Positions 7,648 to 13,485 of a stretch of DNA of 13,485 bases are shown piece by piece. The notes beneath the pieces were generated by a model. It had not been told where the DNA came from. It saw nothing but the letters and a program-made list of their open reading frames with translations, and did no database searches. The stretch's first letter is position 1. Each line of letters begins with the position of its first letter. Origin of the DNA: JANQRV01 sp964533785. GTDB taxonomy: Bacteria; Bacteroidota; Bacteroidia; Chitinophagales; Saprospiraceae. The DNA is taken from assembly GCA_964533785.1 (NCBI GenBank), contig CAZHNG010000185.1:1-13485 (forward strand), in the 5' to 3' direction. The position numbers and the translations under genes were made by a program.

Positions 7648-8607
7648 ATGCAAAAACTTTACACCATACTCCTCTGCCTATTCGGGATCAGTACTGCAAA
7701 TGCTCAGCTTTTTGAAGTGGGTATGGAAACAGTTACCGGCCCTGCAGTTACGAGTTTCAGGGGCGATTTGGCGAACGTAGTCGGCGTATCAGCAGTAGAA
7801 ATTTCGGAGGGCATTATTGATTCCGCTTTTGCTAGTATTGAGGTAGATGCTCCAAAATGGGTGCAGGAATTATTCCCGGGAGTGAGGATTGATATCAATG
7901 GAGACATCAAGCGGAATTTGACCCGCAATGTTACAGCAGTAAGGTTCTTTGCTCGTCTGAAGTGGTTCGGTGGGAGTTTTATGATCTCCGACCCGCGGAT
8001 AACGGTTCCGCAAGAGTCGCGCAAGTTGGGTAACCAGCTTAAAGCTATCCGGCTCAGCATAGCGGGAAAAGCAGATGAATTGGCAGAACACCTGGCACTA
8101 GTAGCCTTAAAAGATGAGAACCGGGTAAAGCCCTTTTTCTCTAAGCGCTATGACCTGGAGGTCTATTTTCACTTTAAAAAATTTATGTTAGGAGACCGCC
8201 CCGTTTTAGAATTTGGAAAAAACAATACCCTGGACTTTGAAGCAACGGCCGGAATGCGTTTTACAGCTGATCCATCACCGGTCTTAGACCTGGGGAGCCT
8301 GCTTTTCATAAGCGAAAAACTGGATAGCTTGATGGAGGGCAGGTTACTCGACCCGGTAGAAGACATCACGGATCAGGCAGCAGTGGCCGTCCAGAATATT
8401 GTATTTGGAAAATTTAGAGATCCGCGTACGGTGCCATCCATGGGTTGGTTTATCCGCGGGCAGTTGATCACCAATTTTGGCGGCAGTTTTTCCGTTGTAC
8501 CGGGTTTTACGGTGAGCGTTAATAAACATTTGTCAGTAAAAGGAACGCGGCCGATGGCGTCATTCTATGGGTATATCGGGCTGCGATGGAAGGTTTTTAG
8601 CCGGTAA
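7648..8607 (+). CDS. Exported, probably outer-membrane protein, unknown family
   Basis: I do not recognise this 319-residue protein. A signal peptide is cut after ANAQ (residue 20). The mature part alternates amphipathic strands (for example RNVTAVRFFARLKWFGGSFMI near 93-112, DLEVYFHFKKFML, TLDFEATAGMRFTAD) with two helical stretches (about 128-155 and 218-250). The last 65 residues (WFIRGQLITNFGGSFSVVPGFTVSV, then FYGYIGLRWKVFSR) look like terminal beta-barrel strands ending near an aromatic residue. This suggests an outer-membrane barrel with an extra helical domain. The ATG at 7648 immediately precedes the signal peptide. It is followed by a strong hairpin and then, 57 bp on, by another exported protein of similar length; I saw no clear sequence similarity between the two. 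Confidence 0.75.
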   Translation: MQKLYTILLCLFGISTANAQLFEVGMETVTGPAVTSFRGDLANVVGVSAVEISEGIIDSAFASIEVDAPKWVQELFPGVRIDINGDIKRNLTRNVTAVRFFARLKWFGGSFMISDPRITVPQESRKLGNQLKAIRLSIAGKADELAEHLALVALKDENRVKPFFSKRYDLEVYFHFKKFMLGDRPVLEFGKNNTLDFEATAGMRFTADPSPVLDLGSLLFISEKLDSLMEGRLLDPVEDITDQAAVAVQNIVFGKFRDPRTVPSMGWFIRGQLITNFGGSFSVVPGFTVSVNKHLSVKGTRPMASFYGYIGLRWKVFSR

Positions 8608-8614
8608 TTGCGGG

Positions 8615-8649
8615 AAGTAGGGAAGCACTTTCGAAGTGCTCCCCTACTT
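8615..8649 (+). terminator. Strong hairpin between two envelope-protein genes
   Basis: A 35-nt stem-loop follows the stop of the 7648-8607 gene. AAGTAGGG (8615-8622) pairs with CCCTACTT (8642-8649), and AGCACTT (8624-8630) pairs with AAGTGCT (8634-8640). There is one A-C mismatch between the stems and the loop is TCG. Only a short TTT tail follows. It probably terminates transcription, or partly does so before the next gene whose ATG is 15 bp downstream. Confidence 0.65.
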
Positions 8650-8664
8650 TAAACCCATTTTAAA

Positions 8665-9633
8665 ATGAAGATTAAAAAACAAAATATGCATGGCATGAGA
8701 TTTTTACTTTTTTCAACAGTACTATGCTTAACTACGGCAACAATTATTGCACAAAAATCGACTAGTCCCCAGGGAAGTTATTTAGTCCCGTTAGACGATG
8801 CCAGTCTTGACGTTGGTCTGAAGGTAGTCAGTGTATTTGCTTTGGATGATCGTGCACCGCTTTCCTCCAACCCTCACTTTCAGGCTATGTGGAATTTAAT
8901 CCAGCTTGGAGCCAAATTGGAATCCTTATTAAATGGAACCGGAGAGTCATTAAACGACATCGATCTAAGCCGTGAGTTCGGGCAAAATGGTTTTAACCGT
9001 TCCGTTGTTACCATTTTTGCGCGCTACGGATTTGGAGAATCCGTGGATGTTTCATTACAAAATCACTTTTTCGAGCTCGCTATTAGTCCTGGATATTTCA
9101 AAGAAGGGAATGGCGGGTTCCACATACACTTGGATTACCAGGCCAATATCATGAAAACGAACTACGGTGCAGGTGTCAACAGTATTGGCCGTGCTTTTGA
9201 TTACGAAGTGTACGTAGGGGCCAGGATCGGTTTCGACGGTAGTAGCGGCCGTTCGGAAAGTGAAGCAGGTTTTTTCACTCACCTCAAAGATGAAATCAAG
9301 CGGATCGCCAATGAAAATGAATTTACGGCTGCTCAATTGATCATGTTGGAGGAATTGGTGGATGACAGTAAAATCCTATTGCCGGAAGATGTGGGTGGCC
9401 GTGCTTTTCACCTTGGGCCAATAATAGGAGGACGTTTGTCAAAACGCATCTTGGGCAACGCCAGGGTTTTCATTGAAGGTATGGGCTTTTATGACATTAT
9501 GGACCTGAATGCCAAAAATGAAGAGCGGGAAAATAAGCGTAGCCAACACCATTTGTCTATTATCGGCGGACTCAGTTTTGCAATTGGCGGTCAGGGACAA
9601 GCCAGTGGCGGTGGATTAATTGACTTCTTTTAA
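8665..9633 (+). CDS. Exported, probably outer-membrane protein, unknown family
   Basis: This 322-residue protein is not one I recognise. Its basic N-terminus is followed by a hydrophobic signal segment cut after IIAQ (residue 30). Starts at residues 8 or 11 would also keep the signal peptide; the A-rich leader favours 8665. The mature part has repeated amphipathic strands (SLDVGLKVVSVFAL, SVVTIFARYGFG, VDVSLQNHFFELAISPGYF, FDYEVYVGARIGF). A helical insert sits at about 210-238 (FFTHLKDEIKRIANENE). Glycine-rich closing strands (FHLGPIIGGRLSKR, HLSIIGGLSFAIGGQG) lead to a C-terminal Phe, all consistent with an outer-membrane barrel. The stop codon overlaps the start of the next gene (TAATG at 9631-9635), so the membrane protein downstream is translated in coupling with it. 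Function is unknown. Confidence 0.75.
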   Translation: MKIKKQNMHGMRFLLFSTVLCLTTATIIAQKSTSPQGSYLVPLDDASLDVGLKVVSVFALDDRAPLSSNPHFQAMWNLIQLGAKLESLLNGTGESLNDIDLSREFGQNGFNRSVVTIFARYGFGESVDVSLQNHFFELAISPGYFKEGNGGFHIHLDYQANIMKTNYGAGVNSIGRAFDYEVYVGARIGFDGSSGRSESEAGFFTHLKDEIKRIANENEFTAAQLIMLEELVDDSKILLPEDVGGRAFHLGPIIGGRLSKRILGNARVFIEGMGFYDIMDLNAKNEERENKRSQHHLSIIGGLSFAIGGQGQASGGGLIDFF

Positions 9634-10139
9634 TGGAAACGGCTGGTCAGCTAATTTATCAGATTTGTTACCATCACCTGGTCTTGTTTGCAATGTTTAA
9701 CATCACGGCGATGCTAATGGCCCTGATCTTTTATTGCGCGACGGGCAGATATTGGTTTTTTGTAATGACGTTTGCCTGGTTCATCGTTAATACCATAGTA
9801 TTGATCTGGTTGTGGGATCACATTGAAATCCCTTCGCCCCTCCAACTGTCTTTTACGCTAGATCATGTCCTTTTTTGGATAAAAGTAAACCTCTCTCTAG
9901 ATGTATTTTATGTGATAATGGGGTGGTCATTATTAATACTAGGCGGCAAAATTATACCTCGTAATTTTATGCTACATGATTTTGGATTTGCAATCGTATT
10001 ACAAGGCTTCGGATTATTGGTATTGGATTTAATTTTTTACACCAATACAGTGAAAATGTACAATATATTAGACTTGTCTAGACGGTGTATTCAAATTGGA
10101 AAAATGAGAAATTTTTATTTATATCATTACTCCCGATAG
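9633..10139 (+). CDS. Four-helix membrane protein, DUF6992-like
   Basis: This 168-residue integral membrane protein has four predicted helices, at about residues 14-36, 40-62, 80-103 and 113-137. The sequence NLSLDVFYVIMGWSLLILGG followed by GFAIVLQGFGLLVLDLIFY resembles the Bacteroidota family I recall as DUF6992. That family has a conserved Asn-x3-Asp in the third helix and Gln-Gly and Asp in the fourth; its function is unknown. The start ATG overlaps the preceding stop by one base. The natural family should end soon after the fourth helix. Here about 25 extra residues (from Ile145: Arg/Lys-rich, then aromatic) are read from the inverted-repeat element that begins at 10064, and the stop at 10137-10139 lies inside the CCCGAT palindrome of that element. 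The C-terminus is therefore probably a product of insertion. Confidence 0.7.
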   Translation: METAGQLIYQICYHHLVLFAMFNITAMLMALIFYCATGRYWFFVMTFAWFIVNTIVLIWLWDHIEIPSPLQLSFTLDHVLFWIKVNLSLDVFYVIMGWSLLILGGKIIPRNFMLHDFGFAIVLQGFGLLVLDLIFYTNTVKMYNILDLSRRCIQIGKMRNFYLYHYSR

Positions 10140-10249
10140 CGATCGGGATTGAAGCCGCCTAGCATCGCTAAGCAATGAAAAATTCGAATGATATAGATAA
10201 AAAGGCCCATTTTAACTTTTGAAGACATCGTTTAGACAAGTCTATTATA
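10064..10249. repeat. 186-bp imperfect inverted-repeat element (MITE-like)
   Basis: The left arm 10064-10128 and right arm 10187-10249 are inverted copies that match at roughly three quarters of positions, with about two small gaps. The outer ends share TAGACTTGTCTA (10069-10080; complement at 10233-10244), itself a TAGAC-GTCTA palindrome. The inner ends share TTTATATCATT / TCTATATCATT. The 58-bp centre holds a perfect small hairpin TCCCGAT-AGCG-ATCGGGA (10131-10148). No transposase is encoded and no clear target duplication is visible; only short TATA-like flanks pair. It lies between convergent genes, so its transcript would also fold into a long hairpin that could end transcription from both sides. 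Confidence 0.7.
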
Positions 10250-10266
10250 AACCCTAGCCAAAAAGC

Positions 10267-11022
10267 TCACAACCGGACCGTTACTCCATTTTCCTGTAAA
10301 TAGTTTTTCAATTCCCCGATACCAATTTCCTTAAAATGAAAAATACTGGCAGCCAGGCCGGCATCCGCTTTCCCATCCGTAAAAACATCAAGGAAGTGCT
10401 CCATTTTACCGGCACCTCCGGAAGCAATGATCGGAATACTCAGTAGATCGGATAATTCCGCCAGTGTTTTACAAGCAAAACCTGCTTTTGTACCATCGTG
10501 ATTCATAGAAGTAAATAAGATCTCGCCGGCACCTCTTTCCTCACATTCTTCGGCCCATTCAAAAAGCTTACGGTCGGTGGGGATCCTTCCTCCACTTAAG
10601 TGAACGATCCACTCTTCTCCAACATTTTTAGCATCAATAGCAACGACCACAAATTGGCTGCCGAATTGCTTAGCCAGCTCATCGACCAGTTGGGGGTTTT
10701 TTACCGCCGCTGAATTCACGGAAATCTTATCGGCTCCGGCCTCCAGCATGACTCTTGCATCTTCAACCGACCGGATGCCTCCGCCAATAGTGAACGGTAT
10801 ACTTAGATTTTGAGCAATTCTCTTTGCAAGGGCCGACAAGGTTTTTCTTTTCTCGTGGGTAGCCGTAATATCTAAAAAGACCAATTCATCTGCTCCCTGG
10901 TCGCTATAAAGTTTCCCCAGTTCTACCGGGTCTCCTGCATCCCGCAGATTAACAAAATTGACTCCTTTTACAGTCCGGCCATCCTTAATATCCAGGCACG
11001 GTACAATGCGTTTTGCTAACAT
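10267..11022 (-). CDS. hisF: Imidazole glycerol phosphate synthase, cyclase subunit
   Basis: HisF is a (beta/alpha)8 barrel. With the glutaminase HisH it converts PRFAR and ammonia to imidazole glycerol phosphate and AICAR in histidine biosynthesis. From the start at 11022 the product is 251 residues, the usual length, beginning MLAKRIVPCLDIKDGRTVKG. Both catalytic aspartates are present: D11 in CLDIKDG and D130 in VVAIDAK. The phosphate-binding loops FTIGGGIRS (about 77-85) and IIASGGAGK are intact. The frame is open for 20 more codons, to 11082, but that extension is not part of HisF. It would also cover a good TATCTTTG -7 box, so I use the inner ATG. No other his gene is in the window, although hisF often sits beside hisA and hisI. 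It converges on the inverted-repeat element and diverges from the dioxygenase fusion gene. Confidence 0.95.
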   Translation of the reverse strand: MLAKRIVPCLDIKDGRTVKGVNFVNLRDAGDPVELGKLYSDQGADELVFLDITATHEKRKTLSALAKRIAQNLSIPFTIGGGIRSVEDARVMLEAGADKISVNSAAVKNPQLVDELAKQFGSQFVVVAIDAKNVGEEWIVHLSGGRIPTDRKLFEWAEECEERGAGEILFTSMNHDGTKAGFACKTLAELSDLLSIPIIASGGAGKMEHFLDVFTDGKADAGLAASIFHFKEIGIGELKNYLQENGVTVRL

Positions 11023-11042
11023 TTCAGTTACACTATTTTCGG

Positions 11043-11050
11043 CAAAGATA
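11043..11050 (-). promoter_or_regulatory. Bacteroidota-type -7 box for hisF
   Basis: Read on the minus strand, TATCTTTG matches TAnnTTTG exactly and ends 20 nt before the hisF ATG at 11022. No clean -33 TTTG is seen. Its position supports the shorter hisF start. No attenuator or histidine-rich leader peptide is visible. Confidence 0.4.
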
Positions 11051-11179
11051 ATTGAATCGGGTGCATCGTATATAAATTTCATAAAATAAGGCTAATTGAC
11101 CTATATGTCTGTGATTTACTGCCTTGTCTGATAAGTCTTTTTTTAGTATTTTAAGGCAAACAACAATAATTTATTGAAA

Positions 11180-12811
11180 ATGAATATATCAGTACCTCAA
11201 GAGCAAGGTGTTAAAACCTCCTTGCCTTCTTCATTGCTTTTTATTGTTAATGAATTAGAGAAGCATAAGGATTTTAAACCCGTTGATCTGAGAAAGATCG
11301 TAATAGATGCCAAGGTTAAACCTGAAGATCTAGCACCCTGGGCAGATTTGGGTCACCCGGTTGAAGATAGCTATGGGAGAAAATTAGTCTATAAGGGTAC
11401 AAATTTTGAAATAATGGTGATGTCCTGGCAACCAGGTGATTTTTCCACCATACATGATCACGGTTATACCCAATGGGGAGCAGTACAGATCTTCGGGCCC
11501 GCCGAGCACGCTACTTTCCGGCAAATGGACGATGAGATCATGACGCTGGCCCGTTGGGATGTAACTCCGGGCGATGTTATTGGCGTTAGCCATTCCCTGA
11601 TCCACCAGATGGGCAACCCAACCGAAGATACTCCTTTCCTTAGCTTGCACGTTTACGGCGACGGGGATGACGTTGATAACGTAACGGGCGATGCCCGGGT
11701 ATTTGACCTGGAAAACAGCACCATTCAAAGAGTGGACGGAGGAGTGTTCTTCGCCCTGCCCGAAAAAGATATAAAAACGATCGAAAAAGGTCCGACCGGC
11801 GATTTTCCCACCCGGTTGCGACATATGGTGGAACTGATCAGAAGGCTCCGGAAAATGAAGCGGCAGAATGTTACGCCCACCATCCAAAAGGCTTTCTCTT
11901 TGGATAATCATCGGGAGTTTATCCGTAGCATCAGGGAAAATATTGACTCCAAAGGCCATCATACCAATTCACTTTTTTGGAAAGTTATCAACCGGGAACT
12001 ACAGGCTACAGCTAAACTACAAGATGAATTACAGGGTGAGACCGGTACAGAAGATCAGTTTCATCAATATGCCGAACTGTATGATGCTGTCATCTGCCGG
12101 CCTTGTATGGACAGTTTCATCAAAGGTTACCTGAATTTTACCAAAGCAAAGTTGCTGCTCGATCTTTCCACAAAAGAGATTATATCTATTGGTTGCGGCA
12201 CAGGAATGGTAGAAGAGTTCTTTATGAGCGACCTTGGCGTAAAAAATGAAAATATATACGGTATTGATATCAGTGAAGCAATGGTCACCGAAGCCAGAAA
12301 ACGCATCAGGGCCGATGTTGGCGATGTACTAACCCTTGATCCGGGTATCAAACTGTGGGACATCGCCTTCTCCGGTTTGAATGTTTTTCATTACCTGGAC
12401 TTCAACCGGCTGGAAGAGGCTATCCAAAAGACAGCGGCCATTATCAAGCCCGGTGGTTATTTCATCGGTGACTTCATAACCCCCGACCATATTAGGTGGT
12501 ACCCTAATGTACTATTCTCTGATGATGAAAAGATCATTTCTCTGCGCAATCCGGAATTAATTGAAGACAATGGCCGGATGTTTCAGGAAAGTGAGATCAC
12601 CAATGTAAGCTTTACTGGCGATATGATGCGGGTTTCTTATGCGGGTAAACACCGCCGCTTTCTGCCTCCGATGCACCGCATCAGGCATTACTTTGAGAAG
12701 GCTTTCAAAGGTGAGGTTGAATTGTATGATGCTCATACTTTGCAAGTAATCCCTGATTGGGCGGATAGCTGTGCTTCGACTCGGTACGTTGTACTGGCGA
12801 AAAAGCAATAA
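11180..12811 (+). CDS. Cysteine dioxygenase-methyltransferase fusion protein
   Basis: This 543-residue protein joins two enzymes. Residues 1-205 are a cupin of the type I cysteine dioxygenase family, which oxidises cysteine to cysteine sulfinate with Fe(II). Iron ligands H92 and H94 (IHDHG) and H142 (IHQMGN) are present. R67 in YGRKLV corresponds to the carboxylate-binding Arg60 of mammalian enzymes, and SLHVY (H157, Y159) matches the SLHLY block with the catalytic tyrosine. The cysteine that crosslinks to that tyrosine in mammals is absent (Trp/Gly here), as in bacterial forms. Residues 206-285 are a helical, basic linker. Residues 290-543 are a class I SAM methyltransferase, with motif I IGCGTG (337-342), acidic D363 in YGIDIS, DIAFSGLNVFHYLD (394-407) and IIKPGGYF (421-428). 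The ATG at 11180 is preferred over a TTG at 11174. The methyl acceptor is unknown. Confidence 0.85.
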   Translation: MNISVPQEQGVKTSLPSSLLFIVNELEKHKDFKPVDLRKIVIDAKVKPEDLAPWADLGHPVEDSYGRKLVYKGTNFEIMVMSWQPGDFSTIHDHGYTQWGAVQIFGPAEHATFRQMDDEIMTLARWDVTPGDVIGVSHSLIHQMGNPTEDTPFLSLHVYGDGDDVDNVTGDARVFDLENSTIQRVDGGVFFALPEKDIKTIEKGPTGDFPTRLRHMVELIRRLRKMKRQNVTPTIQKAFSLDNHREFIRSIRENIDSKGHHTNSLFWKVINRELQATAKLQDELQGETGTEDQFHQYAELYDAVICRPCMDSFIKGYLNFTKAKLLLDLSTKEIISIGCGTGMVEEFFMSDLGVKNENIYGIDISEAMVTEARKRIRADVGDVLTLDPGIKLWDIAFSGLNVFHYLDFNRLEEAIQKTAAIIKPGGYFIGDFITPDHIRWYPNVLFSDDEKIISLRNPELIEDNGRMFQESEITNVSFTGDMMRVSYAGKHRRFLPPMHRIRHYFEKAFKGEVELYDAHTLQVIPDWADSCASTRYVVLAKKQ

Positions 12812-12959
12812 ATGCTGATTAAACTTTAGTGAGACAGTGAATTCTCGAACGTGAATCATCCCTAATTTTTTGGCTGGGGAGTAAAACAATGAATAAAAGT
12901 TGTTCAAAATGCGGGATGATCCATGTTTGGGACGGCCTCTTGCTCCATGGAATTTCTTA
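12812..12959. other. Convergent intergenic region with a spaced inverted repeat
   Basis: ATCATCCC (12855-12862) and GGGATGAT (12913-12920) are perfect inverted copies 50 bp apart between two convergent genes. The spacing is long for a terminator. No gene is supported here. Confidence 0.3.
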
Positions 12960-13391
12960 CTATTCCTCCACTTCCAAAACATACCATTCGATCTCATCGA
13001 CCTTCAATGGTTGGCGGCGCCCTTCCTCCTCCGGCGCGTAGTGCTCAGCCAGGTAATCAACGATGGGTTTTTCGTACTCGCCCAGGTCCCATAAGCCTTG
13101 AGTCTTTTGCATCCAACGGATCATATCGATCCAACCCTCACGAGTGGCACGGCTTTGCGTGATCAGCTTAGCGGAATGACAGCCGGTACAAGCACTACTA
13201 ACGATCTCGAACCCCTCAGCGTAAACCAACCCGGTAGCTACGTGGATGCCGTTTTCCACGCCTTCCGGTTCATCAGATACTTCAGTTACTCCTACCTCGG
13301 CGGTGGTATCGGAAGAACAGTGAAATAGTAGAGCAGTCAATGAAAATAGAAAGATGATAATGATCAGCTTATTTTGATGTCGTTGGAACAT
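12960..13391 (-). CDS. Membrane-anchored monohaem cytochrome c
   Basis: This 143-residue protein carries one haem c motif, C68-T-G-C71-H72, with Met90 or Met94 (WIDMIRWM) as candidate distal ligands. The N-terminus has a basic start and a hydrophobic run (9-24) ending in LLFHC25-SSD. The cysteine followed by Ser-Ser-Asp suggests lipidation, but His before Cys is unusual for a lipobox, so an uncleaved anchor is possible. An acidic, flexible linker (26-50) separates the anchor from the haem domain. The block SAKLITQSRATREGWIDMIRWMQ and the closing YLAEHYAPEEEGRRQPL resemble the small cytochrome subunit (SorB-type) of sulfite dehydrogenases, an assignment from memory of similar proteins. A molybdopterin partner gene would be expected nearby but is not inside this window. 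The frame is open to a TTG at 13400; the ATG at 13391 is the better start. Confidence 0.85.
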   Translation of the reverse strand: MFQRHQNKLIIIIFLFSLTALLFHCSSDTTAEVGVTEVSDEPEGVENGIHVATGLVYAEGFEIVSSACTGCHSAKLITQSRATREGWIDMIRWMQKTQGLWDLGEYEKPIVDYLAEHYAPEEEGRRQPLKVDEIEWYVLEVEE

Positions 13392-13432
13392 GCTTAACAA
13401 TTTTATTTTTCCAGATTTACTCCATTATTGTT

Positions 13433-13444
13433 TAATAGACTTGT
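13433..13444 (+). repeat. 12-bp match to the end of the inverted-repeat element
   Basis: TAATAGACTTGT is identical to the complement of 10236-10247, the outer end of the right arm of the 10064-10249 element. The sequence inward from it (13445-13485) differs from that element, so it may be the terminus of a different member of a repeat family running past the window edge. Confidence 0.35.
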
Positions 13445-13485
13445 TCGGTGGGTCATGAACGAGCGAAAGCGAGGCAAATTTTATG

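Noticed and set aside
11023..11082. A 20-codon N-terminal extension of hisF
   Set aside because: The extension is not HisF-like, the standard HisF N-terminus begins at 11022, and a TATCTTTG promoter box lies inside the extension.
11384..11962. A 192-codon minus-strand frame opposite the dioxygenase domain
   Set aside because: It is antisense to a gene with clear conserved motifs and shows no recognisable protein features.
12889..13041. A small plus-strand frame starting MNKSCSKCG
   Set aside because: The CxxC looks attractive, but most of the frame is antisense to the cytochrome gene and is Ser/Pro-rich from the complement of its codons.

Overview
The window looks like chromosomal DNA of a Bacteroidota bacterium. 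The evidence is a large secreted protein with a type IX secretion (T9SS) type B C-terminal domain, many exported proteins whose signal peptides end in Ala/Ser-x-Ala-Gln style sites, A-rich leaders without Shine-Dalgarno sequences, and several TAnnTTTG promoter -7 boxes. The overall flavour (CHU_C/SprB-like adhesin, CCCGAT...ATCGGG and TGCCTGA...TCAGGCA palindromes between genes) suggests a Saprospiria-like lineage; that last step is inference.

Layout. 1-251: intergenic, with a 14-bp-phased AGTCTA repeat at the very edge. 252-2588 (minus): an ABC exporter pair of NatA/NatB type, ATPase gene first, permease second. 2794-3456 (plus): an exported coiled-coil protein, followed by a nested hairpin. 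3640-4982 (plus): a compact three-gene operon of an exported CxxC protein (DUF3299-like), a small probable lipoprotein overlapping it by 11 bp, and a PlsC-like acyltransferase. 5215-7479 (plus): a 754-residue T9SS-exported multidomain surface protein that appears to use a TTG start. 7648-10139 (plus): two exported, probably envelope-located proteins of unknown family and a four-helix membrane protein coupled to the second by a TAATG junction. 10064-10249: a 186-bp imperfect inverted-repeat element that also encodes the last ~25 codons of the membrane protein. 10267-11022 (minus): hisF alone, without other his genes in view. 11180-12811 (plus): a cysteine dioxygenase fused to a SAM-dependent methyltransferase. 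12960-13391 (minus): a membrane-anchored monohaem cytochrome c.

How the genes may work together. The clearest functional units are the ABC exporter and the 3640-4982 operon (envelope/lipid related). The most unusual gene is the cysteine dioxygenase-methyltransferase fusion, which keeps the iron-binding histidines, the carboxylate-binding arginine and the active-site tyrosine of true cysteine dioxygenases. It lies next to a cytochrome resembling the small subunit of sulfite dehydrogenases, so a cysteine-to-sulfite-to-sulfate link is conceivable, but the two genes are convergent and this is only a hypothesis. No CRISPR array, tRNA, rRNA, intact transposase or phage gene was seen.
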